A DNA stretch of 64,000 nucleotides from JBEEJL01 sp043744215 (GTDB lineage Bacteria > Pseudomonadota > Gammaproteobacteria > Burkholderiales > JBEEJL01). Numbering within the stretch: the stretch's first letter is position 1; each line of letters begins with the position of its first letter. Positions 26,209 through 35,510 of the stretch are shown one piece after another. The DNA is taken from NCBI GenBank assembly GCA_043744215.1, contig JAYTVC010000033.1, forward strand, positions 1-64,000, in the 5' to 3' direction. The position numbers and the translations under genes were made by a program. Below the pieces are notes generated by a model that saw nothing but the letters and a program-made list of their open reading frames with translations, was not told where the DNA came from and ran no database searches.

Positions 26209-26754
26209 TCATTCTATCGTCAATCGCGGCAACCAATGCCCCGACGGGTCTGAGACAAACAAATTCGCGCGTTTGATTGGCCGCGTCATGTCGCCTTCTG
26301 GCACGATGATGGGCGTCATGTCCACTTCGCGCAGCACGCCTTCAAAACCCTTGTCGGTTTTTTTCAATTCATAATACAAACCATTGACTGCGTCGATGTT
26401 GACGGCGCTGCGCGGTTTGCGCAAAAACATGAGTTGGTATTCGAGGTCGGTGAGGTCGTTGTCACGGATGCGTTGCGGCGATTTGTAGGGAAAGTGGCAA
26501 TAACTGTGCTTCTCGCCATCGAGGCAGATGAACGGGCGCATGGCGAGAAAGCGCTCGCCGAATAATGTGGGGTCAGCGGTGAATTCGGCTTTTGTGTTGT
26601 CGCCCGCCGGGGTGAAGCGCACCGAGCCGATGATCATTTTTTCGCCGCTGTTGCCGTGAAGCGTGACGGCTTTGGAGCCGGACAATTCGGCGGCATGGGT
26701 GAAGCCGGTTAGCGCGAGCGCGATGATGAATGCACAAACGAAATATTTTTTCAT
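26209..26754 (-). CDS. Hypothetical secreted protein
   Basis: 181 residues with a signal peptide (MKKYFVCAFIIALALTGFTHAA). Mature part about 160 residues, rich in charged residues, with EFTADPTLFGERFLAMRPFICLDGEKHSYC. Two cysteines (ICLD and SYCHF, 10 residues apart) may form a disulfide. No family recognised. AGGA precedes the ATG. It stands alone between ycaO and the addA-like gene. Confidence 0.75.
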   Translation of the reverse strand: MKKYFVCAFIIALALTGFTHAAELSGSKAVTLHGNSGEKMIIGSVRFTPAGDNTKAEFTADPTLFGERFLAMRPFICLDGEKHSYCHFPYKSPQRIRDNDLTDLEYQLMFLRKPRSAVNIDAVNGLYYELKKTDKGFEGVLREVDMTPIIVPEGDMTRPIKRANLFVSDPSGHWLPRLTIE

Positions 26755-26813
26755 GAAGGTCCTGTTGATATGGCTGAATAGCGGATAAGCAATAACGCTT
26801 AAACAAATAGTAC

Positions 26814-26841
26814 CGTCATTCCCGTCGGTGCGAAAATGACG
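26814..26841. repeat. REP-like CGTCATT palindrome
   Basis: CGTCATTCCCGTCGGTGCGAAAATGACG: imperfect inverted repeat, similar in ends to the element at 62003-62029. Confidence 0.5.
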
Positions 26842-26903
26842 AGACAGGGTTGAAAGCGCACATAAAGATAAAGCATAGAAATTTATCTGGATAAATATAA
26901 TTA

Positions 26904-26916
26904 TAAGTATTTGATT
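26904..26916 (-). repeat. Dispersed AATCAAnnnnTTA element, copy 7
   Basis: Core AATCAAATACTTA preceded by AAATTATTCAATAT, one of the best matches to the extended consensus. It lies 13 bases after the addA-like stop codon. Confidence 0.6.
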
Positions 26917-26928
26917 ATATTGAATAAT

Positions 26929-29900
26929 TTACCACTCTCGCCAGCCGCCCAATAACGGAAAATACAATCCGCATTTGATGGGTCGTGCATCCAGTTGCAT
27001 CATCACAATGCGGTAGCGATTCAATTGGTCTTGATAACGCGCGACTTCATTGTCGAGAAATTTTTCCTTGTCTGCACCTTCATGGCTGCTGGTTTTGTAA
27101 TCGATAATCCAGCGCGTGCCGTGTTCATCGATAAAAGTGCGGTCGATGACGATGTTGATTATTTCGCCGTCGACAATACTGGTCACGGCCAGTTCTGTGG
27201 CGCTATCTTTGTGCGTGTTGTCGAGTATCCAGCGGCCACGCTGGTCTTCAACGGATAAGCGTACGGCCTCCATTACGCGGGCAATGGCCGAATCGATTTC
27301 GGCGGCGGCAATGCCTAATTGCATCAGTCGTGTGCGGCTGACGGCGCGCAGTTTTTCTGATAAGGCAACATTCCATCGACTGATGCCTTGATCAGCGATG
27401 CGCCTCAGCAGGTGGTGCGCTACGCTGCCCACATGCCGCGCCGTGTCTCCGACCCACAAATATTCCACGGGTGTGAGCGTGTCGGCATGTTGGTTTGACG
27501 TTTTCGGGTTAAATTGAATCGGCGCATTCAACGCGGGCATTTCCCAATCGGATGGCAGGCGTCGGATGTATGGCAAAGGCCGCTCAATACCGGCCGCGGG
27601 GTTTTCGATAGCAACAGGCATATTTTTCGCCGCCTGCTGAAATGGCATTTGCATCACCGGCCACAAATGCGACATCAAGCTGCTGGCCACAGGCGGCTTG
27701 GCGCAGCCGTCTTCTGCCAATTCGGCGTGACCGAATAAATGCAGTTGGCGCTTCGCCCGCGTACAGGCGACATACAACAAGCGTTGCGATTCATAATGAT
27801 CGCGACGGGCTTCCATTTCTTTTGCCAATCGATACATGGCATCGGCTGCTTCACCTTTGCGCGTTATGGGCGCGAGCAGTAGATGGTTTTCGCCATTGCG
27901 CGAAATATATTCCTGCCACAACAATAGTGGACTGTCGCCATTGCGCGGTTTGGCCGACAGGCTGGGAAGAATGACCACATCAAATTCCAGCCCCTTCGAC
28001 TTGTGCATGGTCATCACTTGCACGCGCACCTCGTTGTTGACGGGTTGCCGCGCGTACAAATGTGAAAGCTGTAATTCCAAATCTTCTACCGATATTTTTT
28101 CTTGCGGTAAATCGTCGAGCATATCGAAATAAGTGGCGGCATCTTCCAGGTCGGCTGGGTTTTCAGCGCAGGCCGGCCCGCCAAGCGCGAGCCAGGCGGC
28201 CTCGATCCACGGCCGCAATGACTTGCGTCCGCTGTGAGCGAAATTAGCGTTCAGCACTTGAGTGAATTTTTTTACGCGCCGCTGTCCATCGGGCGACAAG
28301 TGCGCCAGGTTTTCCGGATTATTGAGCCATGTATAAATAATTTCTGCAGGGTTGCCTTCTGCCAATGCGCCAAGATCCGCCAGCGTGAGGCCGCACCAGG
28401 GCGCGCGCAAGCAAGCCAGCCAGGCGCTGCGATCAGCCAAATTCAAATGGGCTCTTGTCAGCGCACACAGGTCTTGCACCAGCGGCCGCTGGCTCAGGTT
28501 GTCAATTTCGACGGCAGTGAATGCAACTTGTAGCTGATTGAGCGAATAGACAATATGGGCCAGATGCCCACGGCTGCGCGCCAGCACGACAATGGATTGC
28601 GATGCGTCCTGTTGTAATGCGTCGCGTATCAGATGGGCAATTTGTTCAGCCTGCTGGGTTTTCCAATCTGTATCCCATAGCGCATGGACTTGCACCGCAG
28701 CCCCCGGCAAAACCGGTCGCGTGGAAGCGGACTGCGCGTAGCTCACTGCGCCGCTGGATAAATCGCCCTGCGCGGGAAACACTTTGGCGAACGCGTGGTT
28801 CACCCAATCGACAATGCCCTGCTGCGAACGGAAGTTGCGCGAGAGCAGAAGATAGGTCGGCCTGATGTTACCGACGCCGAATTTGATGGCGCGCAAAAAC
28901 AAACGCACGTCCGCTTCGCGAAAGCGATAAATGGACTGCATTGGATCACCGACGATGAATAAGCTGCGCCCATCATCGGGCTCCCACCCTGCGGTGAGGC
29001 GGGTGAGCAACTCGAATTGGGTGACGGAGGTATCCTGAAATTCGTCAATCAGAATATGGCGCAGTCGATAATCGAGAGACAACATCAGGTCGGTAGGGTC
29101 GTCCGCATTGCCCAGCGCGTTGACGGCACCCTGCGCGATTTCATTGAAGTCGCATTCGCCACGCTCTGAAAATACATTGCGCAACTCATCGACGGCTTGC
29201 GGCAACAATTTCAGCAGGGCGTCGAGTAATCGCCATTGCGATTGCTGATAATCGGCGCGCGGCAGCAAACGGATAGCATGCAGTTTTTCGCCCAGATCAA
29301 TTTCATCGTGCAGGGATTCCAGCAATGCTTTGATACGCGCCAGCATCGCTTCGCGCAGATCTTTTTCCGTTTTGTCCCTGGTTCCGCTGGCAGGAGGAAA
29401 GCCCAGCTTGACGTTGACGCCTTTGGGTTTGCGCCATGCGCCTTCTTTACTCATCAATAGCTCGGTGATGCCTTGCCATTGGGCCAATTCTTCAGGAATC
29501 GGTTCGGGCAAATTTTCCATAGCGGCGCATGTGATGATGGGCGATGCACCCGCATCGAGTAAATGGCTGGCGGCATAGCGGGCCAGCGCGCAAATTTCCG
29601 TTTCATATTCCTGCGGTAAAACATCCTGCAAATCTTCGAGCAAGTCGGTGCACAACGTATGCCACGCCGTTTCCAGATTCTGCTGCTGCAAACGTGAGCC
29701 GCCCGGTTGATTTACGTGGCGCAACCATTGGTCGCGTTTTTGTAGCATCGTTGTCAATAATTTTTCTACAGTAGAAAAATAATTATCCAGATGCTCAAGC
29801 AATGCGGCGACGGAATCGGAAAACTCGTCTGACTGTTCCAGCTTCGCCAGTACGCGCCGCGCCGCTTCGCGATACAGGGGCAGCGCATTTTCTGTTGGCC

Positions 29901-30378
29901 GCAATGCGCCACCTATGCGCGATGCCAACGGCATGCGCGCAACCAGTTCGCTGTTGAAGGAATCAATCGTTTGAATGCGCAAGCGCTGGGGTGCCGCGTC
30001 TAATGACCAGTGCTGTAGAGGGGAATTCTGTAACTTATTGATTGTATTGAATTTTTCAACCACTTTACGAGCAAGCTGCCAGGTGATTTGCGCGTGGGGG
30101 TCTGTTATGGGTTCGGGTTCATGTTGTGCACGATGTAGCGCGGATAACACGCGTTCGCGCATTTCGCTGGCGGCTTTTTTGGTAAACGTGATCGCAAGAA
30201 TTTGTTCAGGCCGTTCAACTTCGGCGAGCAGGGCAAGATAACGTTGAATCAATAAACCGGTTTTACCCGAACCCGCCGGCGCTTGTACGATGAATGATTC
30301 ACGGATGTCGAGCGCGGCGCTGCGCGCGGCCTTGTCCTGTTCGATCAGATCGGGATGCAAGGGATTATTCATCGTCAT
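26929..30378 (-). CDS. addA: AddA-like double-strand break repair helicase/nuclease
   Basis: 1149 residues. UvrD/SF1 helicase with Walker A QAPAGSGKT (residues 32-40), FTKKAASEMRER, the DEFQDTSVTQFELL motif II region, GDPMQSIYRFR and MTMHKSKGLEFDVV, so the motor is complete. The C-terminal RecB-type nuclease retains IIDYKTSS. It is the AddA (or RecB-like) subunit that, with the upstream AddB-like protein, resects DNA ends. It overlaps addB by 14 bases, indicating translational coupling. One dispersed AATCAA element is inside the gene. Confidence 0.92.
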   Translation of the reverse strand: MTMNNPLHPDLIEQDKAARSAALDIRESFIVQAPAGSGKTGLLIQRYLALLAEVERPEQILAITFTKKAASEMRERVLSALHRAQHEPEPITDPHAQITWQLARKVVEKFNTINKLQNSPLQHWSLDAAPQRLRIQTIDSFNSELVARMPLASRIGGALRPTENALPLYREAARRVLAKLEQSDEFSDSVAALLEHLDNYFSTVEKLLTTMLQKRDQWLRHVNQPGGSRLQQQNLETAWHTLCTDLLEDLQDVLPQEYETEICALARYAASHLLDAGASPIITCAAMENLPEPIPEELAQWQGITELLMSKEGAWRKPKGVNVKLGFPPASGTRDKTEKDLREAMLARIKALLESLHDEIDLGEKLHAIRLLPRADYQQSQWRLLDALLKLLPQAVDELRNVFSERGECDFNEIAQGAVNALGNADDPTDLMLSLDYRLRHILIDEFQDTSVTQFELLTRLTAGWEPDDGRSLFIVGDPMQSIYRFREADVRLFLRAIKFGVGNIRPTYLLLSRNFRSQQGIVDWVNHAFAKVFPAQGDLSSGAVSYAQSASTRPVLPGAAVQVHALWDTDWKTQQAEQIAHLIRDALQQDASQSIVVLARSRGHLAHIVYSLNQLQVAFTAVEIDNLSQRPLVQDLCALTRAHLNLADRSAWLACLRAPWCGLTLADLGALAEGNPAEIIYTWLNNPENLAHLSPDGQRRVKKFTQVLNANFAHSGRKSLRPWIEAAWLALGGPACAENPADLEDAATYFDMLDDLPQEKISVEDLELQLSHLYARQPVNNEVRVQVMTMHKSKGLEFDVVILPSLSAKPRNGDSPLLLWQEYISRNGENHLLLAPITRKGEAADAMYRLAKEMEARRDHYESQRLLYVACTRAKRQLHLFGHAELAEDGCAKPPVASSLMSHLWPVMQMPFQQAAKNMPVAIENPAAGIERPLPYIRRLPSDWEMPALNAPIQFNPKTSNQHADTLTPVEYLWVGDTARHVGSVAHHLLRRIADQGISRWNVALSEKLRAVSRTRLMQLGIAAAEIDSAIARVMEAVRLSVEDQRGRWILDNTHKDSATELAVTSIVDGEIINIVIDRTFIDEHGTRWIIDYKTSSHEGADKEKFLDNEVARYQDQLNRYRIVMMQLDARPIKCGLYFPLLGGWREW
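30031..30043 (-). repeat. Dispersed AATCAAnnnnTTA element, copy 8 (inside addA)
   Basis: Core AATCAATAAGTTA with AATTCAATAC upstream, read as FNTINKL in the addA frame. It is inside a gene, so it is not a simple promoter site. Confidence 0.5.
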
Positions 30379-33073
30379 TTATTTCGACGGGAAAAACCCG
30401 CTGCAATTCGTCTTTGCGGCACAACGATGCGAGGTGACATTGCTGACAAGTCTCATTGGATTTTTTTGGGTCCACCCGCGCGTCGCCCTCGCGGAAATTT
30501 TCGGCCAGTTGCGTAAGCTCGCTGCGCCAGCGCGCAAGCTGTTCGTTCATCGTGAGCGCAACTTCATCGCCGGACAACTCACGCGTTTCTGTGATGCTCC
30601 ACTCGCCAGACTTTTCATCTTGCATTAAATCGACGGACGCCAGCGCGATCAATTTGGTTTCGCCGGTTTTTATTTTGGCGAAGGCGAGGGCGCTGACGTT
30701 TTCTTCACCGGCCAGCGCGTAGAGCGGCAATTGCGGCTCGTCGGGGCGGTGGTCGTCATCCCACGGAGATTTACCGGGGTCGCCGCTTTTGTAATCCATC
30801 ACCATCACCGTTCCATCGGCCAGCGTATCCATCCGGTCGCGGCGAATATCGACGGTGATGCCGCCGATAGCTAACAGGGTCTTGTTTTCAACCGAGGCGA
30901 TGCGAAACGGCGTGCGCTTTTTCTCAATGGCAAGCCAAGTGTGAATTAGCGCCGACAGCCTGTGCGCTTCCATGGCTTTCAAGCGTTTCGGCAGACGCAA
31001 GATGGCATAGGATTCCCATTGTTGAAGCGCATCGATGGCTGATTTTTTAACCAGCGTATCGAGATCATTTTCGGGCAGAGACAAAAGTGTTTGCTGGTCT
31101 TGCAATTGCTGCCATAAAAACTCCAGCGCGCGATGCAAAATCTGTCCGCGTTCCGAACCGTCAAGACCGATGCGCGGCGTGGGCCATTCCTGCGCATTGA
31201 GGCGTATTTGCGCATACGCGCGGAACGGGCAGGCCGCTTGATATTTAAAAAGCGAAGTGCCACCGCGAAAGTGGGTAGAGGAAATTTTTGGCGCGCGGTA
31301 ATCGTTGGTTAATTTTTCCGTCACCGCAGTTTGCCGCATGTGGGCATAAAGCGAGGCCGTTGTCTCGCTCAAGAATATGTCCGGTTCCAATAGGGGAATA
31401 TGCGCAATCAGCGTTGAGGGGCGCAGTGCTTCGTCATTGTCATGCAGGCCGTGGCTGACTATCACTTCCGGCGCAGCGCGCAGCAAAAGCCCGGTCGCTT
31501 GTCTGGCAAAGGCGAGAGCCCCGTCGCTGGATGCCTGTGGTACACCGGCGCGGATTTGTAACGCCAACGGTAGCAATGCATTGGGGCGAACAGGCATGGG
31601 CCAGCTACTGTCATCGAAACCCAATAACCACACATGATCAAAGCTGAGATTCAATGCTTCATACACGCCGAGTATTTGCACCGGCTCGTGATGGGATTCC
31701 GGCTGGAACAGCGCGTCATTGGCTATACGCCGCAATGCCGATAAGGCCTGATTGAAATCCAGTTTTGTCGCGATAGCTTCAGTGCTGATAAATTGATCCA
31801 GCAATTCGCGCCATGCTTGCACCATCTGGAATTCTTCGCTCGATAACACGCGGCCATCGGGCCAGCCGGTGAGCGCGAGACAGCGGGAAAACTGTTTCGC
31901 CCATTCGCGCGGCGAGGCACTGCGGGGCAGCTCGTTCAAAGCTGTTTGCAATGCTTGCAGACTATCGGCAAGTTGCGGGCAATGGTGAGGCCTCGAGGCA
32001 TTGGCGGCGAAATCCAGTACGGCATTCAAGGGCAAGGTGAACTCGCGCGTGTGGCGCAGTGCTGCGTCACACAGCGCGCGCTTTGCCTGTTCATTTGCTG
32101 CGCCTGATAGATAAGGTGAATTGATCAACGCCGACCATTTCTCCATTTCCATGCTGTACTGTTTGATGCCGAGCAAATCGAAAGCGGTGGCGATGAGCGG
32201 ATAGTGCGCCAGCGGAAGGCCAAGTGAAATATTGTAAGGGCGATGGGCGGGTGGTTCGCCGGGCAACAACGCAAACGGCGCCAGCGCTTCATCAAACTCT
32301 CTTTGTAGCAGGTTGCGTTTTGCTGCAAGGCCCGGCACGACGATGCCGATACGCGCCTCTGCATTCACCAATAGTTTTGCGCGAGCCCATCGGGCTGCGG
32401 AACGGATTTCTTCCACAGGCGAGGCGGCGGCAAAACGCAGGCATTGCGATTCAATATCAGGCGGTTGAATTTCTGTGACTTTAGTGCCCGCGTCAACAAG
32501 GGCGCTAAACAATGCGCGCGTTTGTGGCGACACCGTTTCGAAACCTGCGACGAGAATATTTTTCGGGACAGGAAAAATTTTCTGATTGATGTAACCGGCG
32601 ATGTAATCGGGAAGCCTTGCCTGATCGAGCCAATTTTCTTCCGTGCAGCGCGATGCGTAGGTCTGCGACCATTGTGCATACATTTGCGCATCAAGGCTTT
32701 GCTGTAATGCGTCGGCCTGCGCAATGCGCCACGCATGCTGCAACTGCCAGGCATCCTGCGCCAGTTTTGCCATGGCCGCCGCATCCATTTGTCCGGGCAG
32801 GGTCAACAACGACGCACGCACAATGCGCTCCCACAACACGCGCTCCTGTGTGGTGGAAAGAAAGCGGGGAATATTATTTTCTAAACTTGCGTCAATTACA
32901 TCGTGGCTACATTGATGTAACCACGCGTTCAGCGGAAGAATATTCGCGGCAGGCCACGCAGTTTTGCCGGCAGCAATTTGCTGTGTGTTATGTTCGGCCG
33001 TGAAAACCCGTGCGAGACGGTTGTTGGCCGTGAGTAATAGTGTGTCGCTGTTCAACTCGAGAAATCTGCTCAC
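30365..33073 (-). CDS. addB: AddB-like PD-(D/E)XK nuclease, putative DNA repair protein
   Basis: 902 residues, GTG start. The N-terminal part is an inactivated helicase-like region typical of AddB. The C-terminal nuclease has VMDYKSGDPGKS, and the iron-sulfur cysteines are CQQCHLASLC (876-885) plus the upstream ACPFRAYAQIRLNA cysteine. These four cysteines are the AddB-type 4Fe-4S hallmark. It forms the AddAB exonuclease with the overlapping gene; the genome probably uses AddAB instead of RecBCD. Confidence 0.9.
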   Translation of the reverse strand: MSRFLELNSDTLLLTANNRLARVFTAEHNTQQIAAGKTAWPAANILPLNAWLHQCSHDVIDASLENNIPRFLSTTQERVLWERIVRASLLTLPGQMDAAAMAKLAQDAWQLQHAWRIAQADALQQSLDAQMYAQWSQTYASRCTEENWLDQARLPDYIAGYINQKIFPVPKNILVAGFETVSPQTRALFSALVDAGTKVTEIQPPDIESQCLRFAAASPVEEIRSAARWARAKLLVNAEARIGIVVPGLAAKRNLLQREFDEALAPFALLPGEPPAHRPYNISLGLPLAHYPLIATAFDLLGIKQYSMEMEKWSALINSPYLSGAANEQAKRALCDAALRHTREFTLPLNAVLDFAANASRPHHCPQLADSLQALQTALNELPRSASPREWAKQFSRCLALTGWPDGRVLSSEEFQMVQAWRELLDQFISTEAIATKLDFNQALSALRRIANDALFQPESHHEPVQILGVYEALNLSFDHVWLLGFDDSSWPMPVRPNALLPLALQIRAGVPQASSDGALAFARQATGLLLRAAPEVIVSHGLHDNDEALRPSTLIAHIPLLEPDIFLSETTASLYAHMRQTAVTEKLTNDYRAPKISSTHFRGGTSLFKYQAACPFRAYAQIRLNAQEWPTPRIGLDGSERGQILHRALEFLWQQLQDQQTLLSLPENDLDTLVKKSAIDALQQWESYAILRLPKRLKAMEAHRLSALIHTWLAIEKKRTPFRIASVENKTLLAIGGITVDIRRDRMDTLADGTVMVMDYKSGDPGKSPWDDDHRPDEPQLPLYALAGEENVSALAFAKIKTGETKLIALASVDLMQDEKSGEWSITETRELSGDEVALTMNEQLARWRSELTQLAENFREGDARVDPKKSNETCQQCHLASLCRKDELQRVFPVEINDDE

Positions 33074-33097
33074 GGAATACGCTTAATTATTCAATAT

Positions 33098-33110
33098 AAT
33101 CAAATAGTTA
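33098..33110 (+). repeat. Dispersed AATCAAnnnnTTA element, copy 9
   Basis: Core AATCAAATAGTTA preceded by TTATTCAATAT, close to the consensus. Located in the short gap between the gst stop (33124) and the addB start (33073). Confidence 0.6.
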
Positions 33111-33123
33111 CAATAAAACAGGT

Positions 33124-33819
33124 TTAGCGCTTTTCATACTGCATATTGCCGAACATTGCTTCGCGCGCCTTGTCGTCGATGGGGCCTTCCTTGCGCAGCT
33201 CCGTCAACACTTTTACGCCGCGCTGCACGGCGGGGCGCGCAGCGATTTCATCAAACCATTTTTTCAAGTGCGGATAGTCTTCGATGTTCACGCCTTGCCG
33301 TTCGTAACTGCGCAACCATGGAAACGTTGCGATGTCCGCTATCGTATATTCATCACCGGCCAGATATTTTGATTGCGCCAGTTGTTTGTCGATGACGTTA
33401 TATAAACGGTTGGCTTCTTTGGTGTAGCGGTCGATGGCATATTGAATTTTTTCTGGCGCGTAAATGCGGAAGTGATGGTTCTGCCCCAGCATCGGCCCCA
33501 CGCCGCCCATCTGGAACATCAGCCACTGCAGCATTTTGTAACGCTCGGCAATATTGTGTGGAATCAATTTGCCGGTTTTTTCGGCGAGATAAACCAATAT
33601 CGCGCCGGACTCAAACAACGAAAAGGGTTTGCCGCCGGGACCTTCGCTATCGACGATGGCCGGCATTTTATTGTTGGGTGAAATTTTCAAAAATTCCGGC
33701 TTGAATTGATCGCCCGCACCGATGTTGATGGCATGCACGTTATAGGGCAAGCCGCATTCTTCCAGCATGATATGGATTTTGTGGCCGTTGGGCGTGGCCC
33801 AGGAATAAAGGTCGATCAT
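33124..33819 (-). CDS. Glutathione S-transferase family protein (YfcG/Ure2p-like)
   Basis: 231 residues. N-terminal thioredoxin-like domain (IDLYSWATPNGHKIHIMLEECGLPY; NNKMPAIVD and the FESGAILVYLAE glutathione-binding loop) and C-terminal all-helical domain (SKYLAGDEYTIADIATFPWL). The ATPNGHK start resembles the YfcG/YghU disulfide-bond oxidoreductase group. AAGGA precedes the ATG. It overlaps the cupin gene by four bases (ATGA), so it belongs to an adh-cupin-gst operon. Confidence 0.93.
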   Translation of the reverse strand: MIDLYSWATPNGHKIHIMLEECGLPYNVHAINIGAGDQFKPEFLKISPNNKMPAIVDSEGPGGKPFSLFESGAILVYLAEKTGKLIPHNIAERYKMLQWLMFQMGGVGPMLGQNHHFRIYAPEKIQYAIDRYTKEANRLYNVIDKQLAQSKYLAGDEYTIADIATFPWLRSYERQGVNIEDYPHLKKWFDEIAARPAVQRGVKVLTELRKEGPIDDKAREAMFGNMQYEKR

Positions 33820-34145
33820 GCTTTTTCCTTTTCAATAATCGGAGTAGGTTTTTGCGAGGATACATAAATAATTGAATCTTCCAGCGCCGCCACATCGTGG
33901 GTCTCGCCTGGTTCGGTAAACAGGAAATCGTTTTCTCTCAGCGTCACGCCGCTGATAATGACACAGCCCTTGATCACCAGCACTTCTTCCGTGCCGTGAT
34001 GTTCGTGGGTGGGGAAGCGGGAACCCTTGGCGAGCTTCACCAAAGAGGTTCGACCACCGCCGTCATTTTGCTTCAGCAGATTGCGCTCGATGCCGGGGTA
34101 GTCGGTGGGGGCGTAGGTTTGTTGGCGGGATAATTTGCTGTACAT
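33816..34145 (-). CDS. Small cupin-domain protein
   Basis: 109 residues from the ATG at 34145 (MYSKLSRQQTY); the frame is open upstream to 34211 but without similarity. A ChrR/cupin-2 type barrel with metal-binding FPTHEHHGTEEVLVIKG (three His and a Glu) and the second motif FLFTEPGETHDV. Tightly packed between alcohol dehydrogenase (7 bases) and gst (overlap), so probably in the same detoxification operon. Confidence 0.85.
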   Translation of the reverse strand: MYSKLSRQQTYAPTDYPGIERNLLKQNDGGGRTSLVKLAKGSRFPTHEHHGTEEVLVIKGCVIISGVTLRENDFLFTEPGETHDVAALEDSIIYVSSQKPTPIIEKEKA

Positions 34146-34152
34146 AGCGTTC

Positions 34153-35277
34153 TCACAAAATAATAATCTGGCGCACCGTGTGCCCCGACGCGAGCCGATC
34201 AAAACCGGCATTGATGTCTTCCAGTTTTAACCGCTCACTCATCAGTTTGTTCACCGGCAATTTTCCCTGCTGATATAGGGCCACATAACGCGGCACATCG
34301 CGCGCGGCGACGCAGGAGCCCATGTAGCTGCCCTTGATGGTGCGTTCTTCAGCGGTGAGGTTGACGTGTTGCATCTGCCAGCGCGCATCGGGGTGGGGCA
34401 GGCCGGCTGTTACTGTGGTGCCGCCGCGTCGCGTGATGCGATAAGCGAGCTCCATCGCGTTGACAGATCCGGCCATCTCGAACGAAAAATCGACGCCGCC
34501 TTTGGTTAATTCTTTGACTTGTTGAATCGCGTCGGCATCTTTTGCGTTGACGGTGGCCGTTGCGCCGAGTTGTTTTGCCAGTTGCAATTTGTCGTCATGA
34601 ATATCCAATGCGATGATCTCACGCGCGCCTGCAAGCACACTGCCAAGCACGCTGTTCAATCCTACGCCGCCCAATCCGACAACGGCGACGGTGCTGCCGG
34701 CCGACACTTTAGCTGTGTTGATAACCGCGCCAACGCCTGTCAGCACGGCGCAGCCGAACAGCGCCGCTTCATCGAACGGCAAGCTCGAATCGATTTTCAC
34801 CATGGAGCCGCGCGCGGCGACGGCGTATTGAGCAAACGCCGACACGCCCATATGATGATAAATCCGCGCGTTGTTTTTGCTCAGGCGACTGATGTTGCCG
34901 ATCAGCAGGCCCGCGCCGTTGGCTGATTGGCCCGGCTCACAGTGTGTCGGCCGGCCTTCAACACAAGGCATGCAGTGACCGCAGCTCGGCGCAAAAATCA
35001 TTACCACGTGGTCGCCCGGTTTTAAATCAGTGACCCCCGTGCCGCATTCCACCACTTCGCCTGATGCTTCATGGCCTAGCGCCATCGGCATTTGCCGCGC
35101 GCGGTCACCGTTGATGGTGGATAAATCGGAATGGCATAAACCGGCCGCTTTGATTTTGACCAGCACTTCGCCTGCGCCGGGCGGCGCGAGTTCGATTTCT
35201 TCAATCTTCAGCGGCTGGCTTTGGGCGTAAGGCGCAGGCAATGCGGTCTGGTATAAAACAGCGGCGTGGATTTTCAT
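34153..35277 (-). CDS. Zinc-dependent alcohol dehydrogenase (MDR family)
   Basis: 374 residues from the ATG at 35277 (MKIHAAVLYQ). Catalytic zinc ligands are visible as GLCHSD and GHEASGE. The structural zinc cluster is CGHCMPCVEGRPTHC. NAD-binding VGLGGVGLNSVLGS follows. The insert AGLLIGNISRLSKNNARIYHHMG gives a class III/AdhP-like outline, but substrate is not determinable. Formaldehyde or aryl-alcohol oxidation is possible. It leads the operon with the cupin and gst genes. Confidence 0.9.
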   Translation of the reverse strand: MKIHAAVLYQTALPAPYAQSQPLKIEEIELAPPGAGEVLVKIKAAGLCHSDLSTINGDRARQMPMALGHEASGEVVECGTGVTDLKPGDHVVMIFAPSCGHCMPCVEGRPTHCEPGQSANGAGLLIGNISRLSKNNARIYHHMGVSAFAQYAVAARGSMVKIDSSLPFDEAALFGCAVLTGVGAVINTAKVSAGSTVAVVGLGGVGLNSVLGSVLAGAREIIALDIHDDKLQLAKQLGATATVNAKDADAIQQVKELTKGGVDFSFEMAGSVNAMELAYRITRRGGTTVTAGLPHPDARWQMQHVNLTAEERTIKGSYMGSCVAARDVPRYVALYQQGKLPVNKLMSERLKLEDINAGFDRLASGHTVRQIIIL

Positions 35278-35457
35278 TGCGCAGCCCCGCAAAAATTCGC
35301 ACAGCCGTTTGAATGAAATGGGTGGTTACGTTTTGGGTGAGTGTCCGTCGGCATGATGGGCCAATACTTTCAAAAATAAAGTAAAAAAAATCGCGTCAGC
35401 ATTGGGTTGAAGCTGCGGTCTTATCAGATGAGTAGCGCTTTGCTGCTATTCACTTTG

Positions 35458-35477
35458 TGCGCGCCACACGGCGCGCA
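35458..35477. other. Hairpin TGCGCGCC-ACAC-GGCGCGCA in the leader of the next gene
   Basis: Perfect 8-bp stem, about 34 bases before the ATG at 35511. It lacks a T-run, so it is not a typical terminator. It could affect mRNA stability. An ATG at 35457 overlaps it. Confidence 0.4.
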
Positions 35478-35510
35478 TGTTCCGCAACATTTTCCTGGAG
35501 AGGACAACCC